Source: Planococcus soli (GTDB lineage: Bacteria > Bacillota > Bacilli > Bacillales_A > Planococcaceae). Taken from it: a stretch of DNA of 64,000 nt. The stretch covers positions 5,270 to 69,269 of the forward strand of contig NZ_WXYN01000020.1 of NCBI RefSeq assembly GCF_016881065.1, given 5' to 3'. This document shows positions 9,358 to 18,573 of the stretch, one piece after another (positions within the stretch are counted from its first letter, which is position 1; each line of letters starts with the position of its first letter). The notes below the pieces were generated by a model that was not told where the DNA came from, did not search any database, and saw only the letters and a list, made by a program, of their open reading frames with translations. The translations under genes were made by a program, and so were the position numbers.

Positions 9358-11076
9358 TTATTGCTGAAACTGAATGCGGTGGAGGTTGGCGAAAATGCCG
9401 TTACTTTCCAACAGCTCGCTATAGCCGCCCTGCTCTGCAATCCCGTCTTCTGTTACAACGATGACGCGATCGGCATCGCGTATTGTAGCGAGGCGATGAG
9501 CGATTATTAAGGTTGTGCGGTTTTCCGCAAGCTCGGCTAAAGCTTCTTGGATGACCCGCTCTGTTTGCGTATCTAGTGCAGATGTCGCTTCATCCAGAAT
9601 GAGAATCGGCGGATTTTTCAGGAACATGCGGGCAATAGCCAGGCGCTGTTTTTGGCCGCCGGACAATTTCAATCCGCGTTCCCCGATCTGTGTGTCGTAG
9701 CCTTGCGGCAATTTCATCACAAAATCCTCCAAATGCGCTTTTTTGGCAGCTGCTAAAATTTCGTCTTCGCTGGCGTTTCTTTTTCCGTAAGCAATGTTTT
9801 CACGGATTGTTCCCGTAAACAGGAAGACATCCTGCTGGACAATGCCGATTTGCGAACGCAGTGAATGCTTTGTCATATCCCGGATATCCATACCATCAAT
9901 GGAGATGCTACCTTCCTGGATATCATAGAATCTAGGGATCAATGAACAGATGGTCGTTTTCCCGGCGCCTGAAGGACCGACAAACGCAACAGTTTCTCCG
10001 GCACGCAAGTTCAAATCAATGCCTGACAACACAGGTTTGTTGTCATCGTAGCCGAAATGAACATCTTCGAATTTAATATTGCCGGTTAAGCTTCCGACTG
10101 CGACCGCGCCTTTTCGGTCATTGATGTCAGGCGCCTGCTCGATCAGTTCACGGAAGCGGCTAAAGCCGGCCATGCCTTTCGGATAAAGCTCAAGCAATGC
10201 ACTGATTTTATCAATCGGCTTGATCAATACGTTCAGGAAAAGAACGAAACTGACAAGCTCACCGTAGGATAATTCGCCCTGGAAGTTGAGCCATGCTCCG
10301 TAAACAAGGACGACTAAAGTCAAAAGGCGGGTCATCATGTAGATGCTTGAATGTGTTGCCGCCATTACTTTATAAGCAATCAGCTTGGCGTGGCGGAAAC
10401 GGTCGTTGTCTGTTTTGAAGCGCTCAATTTCAAACTCTTCGTTTGTAAACGACTGAACAACGCGCGCGCCTGAAACACTGTCTTCTACACGGCCATTTAC
10501 GTCCGCAATTTTCCCGTACATGCTGCCCCATGCCTGGTTCATCTTGATGTTGCAGAACGTGATGAGCCAAACCAGGAATGGAATGACGATCAGCGTGACA
10601 AGGGCCAGTTTCGGGTTGATCCAGAACATGATGCCGAATGCTCCGAAAAACGTCATGATGGCGATAAAGAAATCTTCCGGGCCATGGTGGGCAAGTTCGC
10701 CGATGTCGAACAGGTCATTGGTGACACGGCTCATGATATGGCCGGTTTTGGTGTTATCAAAGAACCGGAAAGACTGCCGCTGAACGTGGGTGAACAGCTC
10801 TTCCCTCATATCTGTTTCAATGTTGATGCCCAGTTTATGTCCCAAATAACTGACAATGTACTGCAAAAACGTACTTAACAGGAAAACTGCCAACAGCAGG
10901 AAACTGATTGTGGTGATGGTGCCCCAATTACCGCTCGGCAGCAGGTCGTCGATAAACCATTGGACAGCGACGGGAAACGCAAGTTCCAGAATTGCTACAA
11001 GGACGGCACTGGAAAAATCAATAATAAACAGCCGTTTGTGCGGCTTATAGTAGCTGAAAAAATGTTTTAATCTCAA
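9358..11076 (-). CDS. ABC exporter, fused membrane and ATPase half-transporter
   Basis: A 572-residue half-transporter of the MsbA/BmrA/LmrA type: six transmembrane helices in residues 1-310, then an ATPase with Walker A GPSGAGKTT (about 367), LSGGQKQRLAIARM signature and Walker B ILILDEATSALD, and the H-loop IAHRL. It should act as a homodimer exporting a drug or lipid-like substrate. I place the start at a TTG (11076) preceded by GAGGTGG; upstream codons in frame read as non-conserved sequence. Substrate is unknown; the B. subtilis YfiB/YfiC and YknV classes are similar in architecture. Confidence 0.85.
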   Translation of the reverse strand: MRLKHFFSYYKPHKRLFIIDFSSAVLVAILELAFPVAVQWFIDDLLPSGNWGTITTISFLLLAVFLLSTFLQYIVSYLGHKLGINIETDMREELFTHVQRQSFRFFDNTKTGHIMSRVTNDLFDIGELAHHGPEDFFIAIMTFFGAFGIMFWINPKLALVTLIVIPFLVWLITFCNIKMNQAWGSMYGKIADVNGRVEDSVSGARVVQSFTNEEFEIERFKTDNDRFRHAKLIAYKVMAATHSSIYMMTRLLTLVVLVYGAWLNFQGELSYGELVSFVLFLNVLIKPIDKISALLELYPKGMAGFSRFRELIEQAPDINDRKGAVAVGSLTGNIKFEDVHFGYDDNKPVLSGIDLNLRAGETVAFVGPSGAGKTTICSLIPRFYDIQEGSISIDGMDIRDMTKHSLRSQIGIVQQDVFLFTGTIRENIAYGKRNASEDEILAAAKKAHLEDFVMKLPQGYDTQIGERGLKLSGGQKQRLAIARMFLKNPPILILDEATSALDTQTERVIQEALAELAENRTTLIIAHRLATIRDADRVIVVTEDGIAEQGGYSELLESNGIFANLHRIQFQQ

Positions 11077-11280
11077 AGAATCCACCTCATTTTTTTTCTC
11101 ACAAGGAAAAGTATAATCTAAGTTGAAGAAATAAACGAATAGAATTTGGGTAAACAAGGAATATGAAACTTTTTCCAATGTTTTTCGTAGAATTAAGAAG
11201 ACTCATCTCAATGAGTTTATAATCTCGTTGAGCGCTGAAAAAGAACAGTAACCAACACGACTTAGAGGAGAGTGAACATT

Positions 11281-12144
11281 TTGAAAAAATGGATCATGTT
11301 TATGAGCGCAGCGACTTTAACCGTAGGCCTTTCCGCTTGCGGTGAAACAGCGGAACCGGCATCAGGAGGCGAAGCAGCAAAAGGGGAAGACAGCGATTTG
11401 ACAGTAGAAGAAGTTTACGCGAAATCGGTGGAAGCTTCCGAGGGTGTAACGGGTCTGCACGCAGATATCTTAACCGATCAGGAAATGGTCATGGGGACTG
11501 AGGGTATGGAAATCAATATGAAAATGGATTCTGCAATGGATATGACTACTGAACCATTGGCGTTTCATCAAACTGCCGAAACAGCTATCGAATCCGAGGA
11601 AATTGAAAACAGCAACCCCATGAGCATGGAAATGTATTACACGGATGAAGGCATGTTTATGTATGAAGAGACGATGGCAACTTGGCTGAAGATGCCGGAT
11701 GAAAGCATCGAAGATTTAAAGGGCTTGGCTGATCAGCAAACTGCCGATCCTGCCCAACAGCTTGAAGAACTGGCGGAATTCCAGGATGATTTTACGTTTG
11801 AACAGACTGGAGAGGAATACATTTTGACTCTTGATGCCTCTGGGGAAAAGTTCCAAGAGTTGATGGATCAACAGCTGGAAAAAACTTTGGGGCAAATGGA
11901 GATTGAAGCTCAGATGGTCCTCGAAGATATGACCATTCATTCGGTAAACTATATAATCAACATAGACAAAGAAACATTTCTGACGAACAGTATGGACATG
12001 ACGATGGACATGGATTTGAACATCGAAAGAGAAACGATGAATATCAAGTCGGACGTGCAGGCTGACTATAGCCAATACAACGAAATTGATGCGATCACAG
12101 TACCGGCTGAAGTGCTGGAGCAGGCACAAGAAATTGAAGGCTGA
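11281..12144 (+). CDS. Secreted lipoprotein, DUF6612-like
   Basis: A 287-residue lipoprotein with a short signal peptide and lipobox LSAC, so it should be lipid-anchored at Cys on the outer membrane face. The mature protein is rich in Met, Glu and Thr (LHADILTDQEMVMG, then MEINMKMDSAMDMTTEPLAF) and resembles the LppX/DUF6612 group of Bacillales lipoproteins, which have a half-barrel fold; function unknown. I prefer the TTG at 11281, properly spaced from GAGGAG, over a GTG nine bases earlier. Monocistronic with its own terminator. Confidence 0.75.
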   Translation: MKKWIMFMSAATLTVGLSACGETAEPASGGEAAKGEDSDLTVEEVYAKSVEASEGVTGLHADILTDQEMVMGTEGMEINMKMDSAMDMTTEPLAFHQTAETAIESEEIENSNPMSMEMYYTDEGMFMYEETMATWLKMPDESIEDLKGLADQQTADPAQQLEELAEFQDDFTFEQTGEEYILTLDASGEKFQELMDQQLEKTLGQMEIEAQMVLEDMTIHSVNYIINIDKETFLTNSMDMTMDMDLNIERETMNIKSDVQADYSQYNEIDAITVPAEVLEQAQEIEG

Positions 12145-12218
12145 TTGGCAAGAGTAATTTAACAGCTGCAATAGATGCCTCTGGTAACGCATAAGGGCAA
12201 CTTTTATAAGTACAGACA

Positions 12219-12249
12219 AAGAGCACGCCGCCTTGGCGTGCTCTTTTTA
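12219..12249 (+). terminator. Terminator after the lipoprotein gene
   Basis: Stem AAGAGCACGCC with GGCGTGCTCTT followed by T-run. Confidence 0.8.
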
Positions 12250-12302
12250 TGCTTCCATTAATTTGACAAACTTTTGACAGAAAAACATCATTCTCACCTA
12301 AA

Positions 12303-12384
12303 TGAAAATAATTCTCAACTATTCGTTGACTCTTCTATACAGCATGCTATACTAAAACATGTAAGTCAGTGATAATGATTATCA
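12303..12384 (+). promoter_or_regulatory. Fur-regulated promoter of yclNOPQ
   Basis: A perfect 7-1-7 Fur box TGATAATGATTATCA lies at 12370-12384, just downstream of a promoter TTGACT (12326-12331), 16-bp spacer, TATACT (12348-12353). A weaker Fur-like site TGAAAATAATTCTCA (12303-12317) matches the 7-1-7 consensus at 12 of 14 positions and lies upstream of the -35. Together they would allow tight iron repression of the uptake operon. Confidence 0.9.
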
Positions 12385-12431
12385 CTATCGAATAATCAAT
12401 ATTGTTTATTGAGGACAGATGAGGGACAGTA

Positions 12432-13382
12432 ATGAAAAAACGTTATTTAATACCAACATTAATCATACTGTCGATCGTTTCCTTGTTTGTCGGAGTGAGC
12501 AGTATCAGCATAGTTGATTTGCTTGACTTCCAATCGGAAGAGACACAGATATTCCTGATCAGCCGTCTGCCAAGGCTGGTCGCGATTTTGCTGGCAGGTG
12601 CAGGGATGAGTATGGCAGGACTCATCATGCAGCAGTTAAGCCGCAACAAGTTCGTGTCTCCGACAACGGCAGGTACATTAGACGCCACTCGTCTTGGGAT
12701 TCTGGTGTCGATGCTGTTGTTCGCAAATGCATCGATGCTGGAAAAAATGACAGTGGCTTTTGCTTTTGCGCTTGCTGGCACATTTCTTTTCATGCACATA
12801 CTGAACCGCATCAAATTCAAAGATGCTATATTCATTCCTTTGGTCGGTATGATGTTCGGGAACATCCTGTCTTCCATCACAACATTTTTCGCTTATCGGG
12901 CGGACGTTATCCAAAACATGTCTGCCTGGCTGCAAGGTGACTTTTCGATGGTGATGAAGGGGAGTTATGAACTTCTCTACATCAGTATTCCGGTCTTTAT
13001 CATCGCTTATATGTACGCCAATCGCTTCACGGTGGCGGGCATGGGCGAGGACTTCTCCAAAAATCTGGGGATGAAGTACCGAAGTGTCGTCAATATCGGA
13101 TTGGTGCTCGTGGCTCTGATCACAGCGGCGGTTGTCTTGACGGTAGGGGTTATCCCGTTCCTCGGGTTGATCATCCCGAACATCGTGTCGATCTTTAAAG
13201 GAGATCATTTACAAAAAACACTGCCGCATACTGCAATGCTTGGAGCTATTTTCTTGCTGGTGTGTGATATCTTGGGAAGAGTGATGATTTACCCGTATGA
13301 GATTTCCATCAGCTTGATGGTCGGCGTTATCGGAAGCTTTATTTTCCTCTTCTTGTTGTTTAGGAGGAAGTCGTATGCGTGA
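12432..13382 (+). CDS. yclN: Siderophore ABC transporter permease YclN
   Basis: A 316-residue FecCD-family permease with about nine hydrophobic helices; the stretch GMSMAGLIMQQLSRNKFVSPTTAGTLD is close to what I recall of B. subtilis YclN. With YclO it forms the channel for ferric petrobactin-type siderophores; the cytoplasmic loop GVIPFLGLIIPNIVS contacts the ATPase. It is the first gene of a four-gene operon behind a Fur box. The ribosome binding site is weak (GAGGGA). Confidence 0.9.
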   Translation: MKKRYLIPTLIILSIVSLFVGVSSISIVDLLDFQSEETQIFLISRLPRLVAILLAGAGMSMAGLIMQQLSRNKFVSPTTAGTLDATRLGILVSMLLFANASMLEKMTVAFAFALAGTFLFMHILNRIKFKDAIFIPLVGMMFGNILSSITTFFAYRADVIQNMSAWLQGDFSMVMKGSYELLYISIPVFIIAYMYANRFTVAGMGEDFSKNLGMKYRSVVNIGLVLVALITAAVVLTVGVIPFLGLIIPNIVSIFKGDHLQKTLPHTAMLGAIFLLVCDILGRVMIYPYEISISLMVGVIGSFIFLFLLFRRKSYA

Positions 13383-14325
13383 CCTACATAAAATGCTCAT
13401 ATTAGTCGGCTTAGCTTTAGCGGCTTGTGGAGTCTATCTATTCCAGGATTTGAACGGAAGTTTTGATTATGCATTGCCAAGACGCGGTATAAAAGTTTTT
13501 GCCATGGTGTTGACTGGAGTTGCTATCGCCTATGCGACGGTTGTTTTCCAGACGATTACCCATAACCGGATCCTGACGCCGAGCATTATGGGCTTGGATT
13601 CACTTTACATGCTCCTTCAAACATTGCTGATTTTTTTCCTGGGTTCAGATCATATTACAATCGTCAACAAACAAGTGAATTTCATGCTGTCGATTGCTGT
13701 AATGGTGATCTTCGCGTTGTTATTCTATCGCTTGCTCTTCAAAAAGAACGATCGGCCGATTTACTTTCTCCTGTTGGTCGGTATCATATGCGGAACGTTT
13801 TTCGGCAGTATCACAACCTTCCTGCAAGTCTTAATTGATCCGAATGAATTTTCAATCATCCAAGACCGGATGTTTGCCAGCTTTAATAATGTCAATTCAG
13901 ATTTGGTGTGGACCTCCCTCGTCATCATCACCCTGTTGATTGCATTTGCCTGGAAACAAAATTCATCTTTGGATGTTCTGACGCTGGGGCGTGATACAGC
14001 GATCAATCTTGGCGTGAACTACGACGCAATAGTAAAACAGATGCTGGTGCTATCGGCGGTCTTGATTGCTATTGCCACGGCGCTGGTCGGGCCGATAACA
14101 TTTTTCGGTTTGATTGTCGCAAACTTGTCCTATCAATTTTTCACCTCATATAAACATTCGGTTTTATTGACAGGGTCCATTGTCATCAGCGTAGTAGCCT
14201 TAGTCGGTGGCCAGTGGGTAGTGGAGCGGATCTTCACTTTCAATACGACATTGAGCGTCATCATCAATTTCATCGGTGGAATTTACTTCATCTACCTACT
14301 ATTAAAGGAGAGTCGATCTAAATGA
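13375..14325 (+). CDS. yclO: Siderophore ABC transporter permease YclO
   Basis: A 316-residue FecCD-family permease, partner of YclN, with about nine transmembrane helices and the motif VGPITFFGLIVANLSYQ near the C-terminus for ATPase coupling. It overlaps yclN by eight bases and has its own TTAGGAGGAAG binding site. The order yclN-O-P-Q matches the B. subtilis petrobactin operon. Confidence 0.9.
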   Translation: MRDLHKMLILVGLALAACGVYLFQDLNGSFDYALPRRGIKVFAMVLTGVAIAYATVVFQTITHNRILTPSIMGLDSLYMLLQTLLIFFLGSDHITIVNKQVNFMLSIAVMVIFALLFYRLLFKKNDRPIYFLLLVGIICGTFFGSITTFLQVLIDPNEFSIIQDRMFASFNNVNSDLVWTSLVIITLLIAFAWKQNSSLDVLTLGRDTAINLGVNYDAIVKQMLVLSAVLIAIATALVGPITFFGLIVANLSYQFFTSYKHSVLLTGSIVISVVALVGGQWVVERIFTFNTTLSVIINFIGGIYFIYLLLKESRSK

Positions 14326-15083
14326 TCCAAGTTCGTGAATTGACAAAGTTGTACGGAAAAAAACAAGTTGTAGAAAATGTCTCTGTTGATATCCGGCGCG
14401 GTCAGATTACATCCTTTATCGGACCGAACGGAGCCGGAAAATCCACATTGCTTTCTATGGTCAGCCGTCTGTTGGATGCGGATACCGGCGAAGTGCTTAT
14501 TGATTCAACCAATACAAAAAAGTTGAAGTCCAATGATTTCTCGAAACGTGTATCGATCTTAAAGCAGTCCAACTATATGAATGTCCGTTTGACAATTCGC
14601 GAGCTTGTCTCTTTTGGCCGCTTTCCTTATTCAAAAGGCCGTCTGAACGATGAAGATGAAAAAATGGTGGACCAGTCAATCGATTACATGGATTTAAAGG
14701 AAATGGAAAACTCCTATTTGGATGAACTTTCAGGCGGCCAGCGCCAGCGCGCATTTATCGCGATGGTTATTGCACAGGATACCGATTATATTCTATTAGA
14801 TGAACCTTTGAACAACCTGGATATGAAGCATTCTGTCCAAATTATGAAGATTCTCCGGCGCTTGGTCGATGACCTCGGCAAAACAGTGGTCATTGTCCTT
14901 CACGATATCAACTTCGCTTCTGTCTATTCGGACCGGATTGTGGCTTTGAAAAACGGCCGTGTGGTGAAAGATGGAACAACGGAAGAAATTATTCAAAGCG
15001 CAGCATTAAAAGAAATATATGACATGGATATTCCGATTCAGCAGATGAACGATTGCCGGATCTGTGTGTATTTCAATTCTTAA
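14322..15083 (+). CDS. yclP: Siderophore ABC transporter ATP-binding protein YclP
   Basis: A 253-residue ATPase with Walker A GPNGAGKST, signature LSGGQRQRAFIAM, Walker B YILLDEPLNNLD and switch His in VLHDINFA. It powers YclN/YclO. It overlaps yclO by four bases and is followed 21 bp later by the binding protein gene. Confidence 0.92.
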   Translation: MIQVRELTKLYGKKQVVENVSVDIRRGQITSFIGPNGAGKSTLLSMVSRLLDADTGEVLIDSTNTKKLKSNDFSKRVSILKQSNYMNVRLTIRELVSFGRFPYSKGRLNDEDEKMVDQSIDYMDLKEMENSYLDELSGGQRQRAFIAMVIAQDTDYILLDEPLNNLDMKHSVQIMKILRRLVDDLGKTVVIVLHDINFASVYSDRIVALKNGRVVKDGTTEEIIQSAALKEIYDMDIPIQQMNDCRICVYFNS

Positions 15084-15104
15084 AAAAGAGGAGTTCGACA
15101 CAAT

Positions 15105-16067
15105 ATGAAAAAATGGTTATTAGCAGCACTCACTTTAATGATGGTGGCTTTCCTGGCAGCTTGCGGTTCAACTGAAGAAACGACCGAATCGGATACGGCA
15201 AATGCTGGGGCCGAGGAAACAGAAGAAATGACAGTAACGCACGAACTTGGAGAAACGACATTCAACAAGAACCCTGAAAAAGTAGTAGTATTCGACTTTG
15301 GTGTTCTCGACTCCATGGATCAACTGGAAATTGATGCTGTTGCGGGAGTTCCTCAAGAAAATGTTCCTGCTTACCTTGAAGAAGAATACGGCAATGCAGA
15401 GAAATATGAAAATGTCGGTACGTTAAAAGAAGCAGATTTTGAAGCGATCCATGCAATGGAGCCTGATTTGATCATCATTTCTGGTCGCCAGGCTGAAATG
15501 TACGAAGAGTTTTCTGATATTGCGCCAACGATCCATATGGCAGTAGATACAGATAATTATATGGAATCATTCGAAGGAAACATGACTACTCTTGGCGAAA
15601 TCTTCGGTAAAGAAGACCAAGTCGTTGAAGAGTTGGCAGCAATCGATTCACAAATCGAAGAAGTAAAAGCAACAGTTAGCGAATCAGATGAAAAAGCATT
15701 GATTACTCTTGCTAACGAAGGCAAAGTAAGTGCTTATGGTGCGGCTTCACGTTTCGGAATCATCCATGATGTGTTCGGTGTTCAACAAGCTGATGAAGGC
15801 ATTGAAGCTTCAACACACGGGCAAAGCATCTCTTTTGAATACATCCTGGAAACCAACCCGGATATGATGTTTGTGGTTGACCGCAACGCTGCTGTCGGAA
15901 ACGAAGCAAGTGCTGCAGACTCTCTTGAAAATGAATTGGTTCAAAAAACAACGGCTTACAAAAACGATAAGATCATCTATTTGGATCCGGACTTCTGGTA
16001 CTTGTCTGGCGGAGGATTGCAGTCTGTTGCCCAAATGGTAACGGATGTACAATCTGCATTTGAATAA
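15105..16067 (+). CDS. yclQ: Petrobactin-type siderophore-binding lipoprotein YclQ
   Basis: A 320-residue substrate-binding lipoprotein: signal peptide of about 19 residues with lipobox LAAC, an acidic linker, then the class III periplasmic binding fold (VVVFDFGVLDSMDQLEI, AMEPDLIIISGRQ). It captures ferric siderophore outside the membrane; B. subtilis YclQ binds petrobactin and its precursors. AAGAGGAG lies upstream. Exact ligand here is inferred from operon identity. Confidence 0.9.
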   Translation: MKKWLLAALTLMMVAFLAACGSTEETTESDTANAGAEETEEMTVTHELGETTFNKNPEKVVVFDFGVLDSMDQLEIDAVAGVPQENVPAYLEEEYGNAEKYENVGTLKEADFEAIHAMEPDLIIISGRQAEMYEEFSDIAPTIHMAVDTDNYMESFEGNMTTLGEIFGKEDQVVEELAAIDSQIEEVKATVSESDEKALITLANEGKVSAYGAASRFGIIHDVFGVQQADEGIEASTHGQSISFEYILETNPDMMFVVDRNAAVGNEASAADSLENELVQKTTAYKNDKIIYLDPDFWYLSGGGLQSVAQMVTDVQSAFE

Positions 16068-16079
16068 AGAGTAACCAAC

Positions 16080-16114
16080 AATCAGCGAGGATAGAAAATC
16101 CTCGCTGATTGTTT
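16080..16114 (+). terminator. Terminator of the yclNOPQ operon
   Basis: Stem AATCAGCGAGGA with TCCTCGCTGATT followed by a T-rich stretch. Confidence 0.8.
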
Positions 16115-16160
16115 ATTTACCTACTGATTGTCAAATTGAAAAAATGAAGGAGCGGGTCGC

Positions 16161-16469
16161 ATGTTTGTGCAAATGAAACGGATCGTCGTTAAAGAAGGAT
16201 TTTCAGAACTGGTACTAGACCGCTTCTCCGGTGAAGGCAAGCTTGAAAAACAGCCTGGTTATATTGACCGTACAGTATTGAAGAAAAACATTCGCCGAGG
16301 CGATGAAGAAGTGATTGTTTATGTACGCTGGGAATCGGAAAGCGATTGGAAGAATTGGGAGAAGAATCCTGAACATATTGCAGGGCACAAAGCCAATATC
16401 GGCAAACCGAAACCCGATCATATTATCGAGTCATCTCAAAACACCTATCACGTTCACGCTGTAAGATAA
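16161..16469 (+). CDS. hmoA: Heme-degrading monooxygenase HmoA
   Basis: A 102-residue protein of the IsdG/antibiotic-biosynthesis-monooxygenase fold. The start FVQMKRIVVKEGFSELVLDRF and the segment GDEEVIVYVRWESESDWKNW, then HIAGHKAN, fit B. subtilis HmoA (YetG), which opens the heme ring to release iron. No Fur box is visible directly upstream, but the gene sits between siderophore uptake and an HrtBA-like pair, consistent with iron/heme handling. Binding site GAAGGAG precedes the ATG. Confidence 0.88.
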   Translation: MFVQMKRIVVKEGFSELVLDRFSGEGKLEKQPGYIDRTVLKKNIRRGDEEVIVYVRWESESDWKNWEKNPEHIAGHKANIGKPKPDHIIESSQNTYHVHAVR

Positions 16470-16503
16470 GAAAAGGCGAACCCCTCAGTGGTTCGCCTTT
16501 TCT
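16470..16503 (+). terminator. Terminator after hmoA
   Basis: Stem AAAAGGCGAACC with GGTTCGCCTTTT and T-run. Confidence 0.85.
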
Positions 16504-16737
16504 CATGAGTTTTCACAAATTCGCAATAAATACTATATTTATATAAGGTTAATAAAGGAATTGTATAAGTATGTACAGTATAATTGAAAATAACAAAAAA
16601 TATGCTGAACTTAAGAACTCAATTTTTCTGCTGCTTCAGACTTAGATCCACAAGAAGGCTTCGCTGTCTTCGTTAATGGTACGAAAAGGGGAGCCTTTAG
16701 TTCAACTTCTTTAAAACAACGAAAAGGAAGTGAAAAG

Positions 16738-17805
16738 ATGTTTTTGGCATGGAACGAAATTATGAAAAATAAACTGCGTTTTACATTGATAATCGGCGTG
16801 TTGATGCTGGTCGCTTATCTGGTGTTCTTTTTATCCGGTCTAGCAAATGGGCTGGCGAGTCTAAACAGAGAAGCCGTGGACAAATGGGACGCGGATGCCA
16901 TCGTGCTGACCGAGGAATCGGATCAAAGCTTGACGCAATCTTCTTTTGCTGCCGATCTAGTCGACAGCATCAATGCTGATGAAACGGCTGTTCTCGGACA
17001 GCTGAATGCCATTGCTCAAACCGATGATCAAAAAGCCAACGTGTCGATCTTTGGAATCGACAGCGGCGAGTTCATCATGCCGGAAGTAACAGAGGGATCG
17101 GCATTCACCAGCGGTAACGAAGTGATTGCCGGGGATTCTCTCAAAGACGATGGTTTCAAGCTAGGGGATACTTTGAGTTTATCTTCAACAGAAGAAACGC
17201 TGGAAATTGTCGGCTTCACAGATGAAGCGCGTTTTAACGCTGCGCCAGTTCTTTATACAGATGTGGAAACGTTCGAGCGCGTAAAGTTTGGCGAAGAGGC
17301 AGCTGGAACTGATCGCCAAATCAGCGGTTTTGTGGTGCGGACAGCTGATCTTGCCGAGGTGACCGATGAAGAGGACCTGGCGGTGATCGAGACAGAAACT
17401 TTCATTGAAAGCCTTCCTGGCTATACAGAACAAAGTTTGACGTTAAACTTTATGATTTACTTCCTGTTTGTGATTTCCTCAGTAATCGTCGCGATATTCC
17501 TTTACGTCCTGACTGTCCAGAAAATCAGCATGTTTGGCGTTATGAAGGCACAGGGAATTCCAAGCGGCTATCTGGCGCGCTCGGTTATAGCACAAACAGC
17601 TATTTTAGCGTCGATTGGTGTAGTAGTGGGCCTCGGACTGACGCTTCTTACAGGTGCTTTTCTGCCAAGTGCGGTTCCGGTATCGTTTGATATTCCGACG
17701 ATGCTCATTTACGGGATGGTTCTGATCGTAGTTGCCATTTTAGGAGCCGTCTTCTCTGTGCTGACGATTGTGAAAATTGATCCATTAAAAGCGATTGGAG
17801 GTTAA
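16738..17805 (+). CDS. FtsX-like ABC permease, HrtB-like
   Basis: A 355-residue MacB/FtsX-type permease: TM1 at residues 15-38, a large extracellular domain of about 190 residues, then three helices at about 235-350, ending VKIDPLKAIGG as is usual for the family. It pairs with the adjacent ATPase three bases downstream. Overall layout and the opening MFLAWNEIMKNKLRF resemble HrtB of the heme-efflux pair HrtBA, but the substrate is inferred only. AAGGAAGTG precedes the ATG. Confidence 0.8.
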   Translation: MFLAWNEIMKNKLRFTLIIGVLMLVAYLVFFLSGLANGLASLNREAVDKWDADAIVLTEESDQSLTQSSFAADLVDSINADETAVLGQLNAIAQTDDQKANVSIFGIDSGEFIMPEVTEGSAFTSGNEVIAGDSLKDDGFKLGDTLSLSSTEETLEIVGFTDEARFNAAPVLYTDVETFERVKFGEEAAGTDRQISGFVVRTADLAEVTDEEDLAVIETETFIESLPGYTEQSLTLNFMIYFLFVISSVIVAIFLYVLTVQKISMFGVMKAQGIPSGYLARSVIAQTAILASIGVVVGLGLTLLTGAFLPSAVPVSFDIPTMLIYGMVLIVVAILGAVFSVLTIVKIDPLKAIGG

Positions 17806-17808
17806 CTC

Positions 17809-18477
17809 ATGGCAGTATTGGAAATGAAGCAGGTAAAAAAATCGTTTGGTACAGGACACAAGAAAGTAGATGCATTAAAAGAAACGAATTTTCATGCAGA
17901 ACAAGGAGAGCTCATTGCGGTCATTGGCCCCTCAGGATCCGGCAAAAGCACATTTTTAACGATTGCCGGTGGGCTCTTGTCTCCGACAAATGGAGAAGTT
18001 TTGATCAACAACGCAAACATTTCCACGTTAAATGAAAAACAGCTTTCCAAAATTCGGTTGAAAGAAATCGGATTTATTCTGCAGGCTTCCAATTTGGTGC
18101 CGTTCTTGACGGTGGAAAAGCAGTTGAAGCTGTTGGATAAAGTAAAAAAAGACAATATGGATAAAGAGCAGCTGGAACAGCTTTACAAGGATTTAGGAAT
18201 TGGGGACCTCCGCGGAAAATACCCATCGGATCTTTCCGGAGGCGAACGCCAACGGGTAGCGATTGCCAAAGCTTTATACAGCAATCCATCCATTATTTTG
18301 GCGGATGAACCGACAGCTTCTTTGGACTCCGACCGCGCTTATGAAGTAATGGAATTATTGAAGGAAGAAACGAAAAGCAAAAAAACAACGACAATTGTGG
18401 TGACGCACGATATCCGTCTGGTCGATTATTGCGACAAAGTCTATAAAATGGTAGATGGTGTGCTGGAGCTTCAATAA
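17809..18477 (+). CDS. ABC transporter ATP-binding protein, HrtA/LolD-like
   Basis: A 222-residue ATPase with Walker A GPSGSGKST, Q-loop FILQASNLVPFLTV, signature LSGGERQRVAIAKAL, Walker B IILADEPTASLD and switch His VVTHD. This MacB/LolD class drives conformational (mechanotransmission) export through FtsX-like permeases. It is encoded directly after its permease. The Q-loop and Walker B wording resemble HrtA; heme efflux is plausible given hmoA next door, not shown. Confidence 0.85.
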   Translation: MAVLEMKQVKKSFGTGHKKVDALKETNFHAEQGELIAVIGPSGSGKSTFLTIAGGLLSPTNGEVLINNANISTLNEKQLSKIRLKEIGFILQASNLVPFLTVEKQLKLLDKVKKDNMDKEQLEQLYKDLGIGDLRGKYPSDLSGGERQRVAIAKALYSNPSIILADEPTASLDSDRAYEVMELLKEETKSKKTTTIVVTHDIRLVDYCDKVYKMVDGVLELQ

Positions 18478-18493
18478 CCAAAGTGAAGATTGG

Positions 18494-18526
18494 GCCCGCT
18501 CGCTGACATGGCGAGCGGGCTTTTCA
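18494..18526 (+). terminator. Terminator after the HrtBA-like pair
   Basis: GC-rich stem GCCCGCTCGC with GCGAGCGGGC followed by TTTT. Confidence 0.85.
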
Positions 18527-18573
18527 TTTTGCTTATGATAAACTGTAAGTAATAAGGAAAGAGGGTGTATGTC

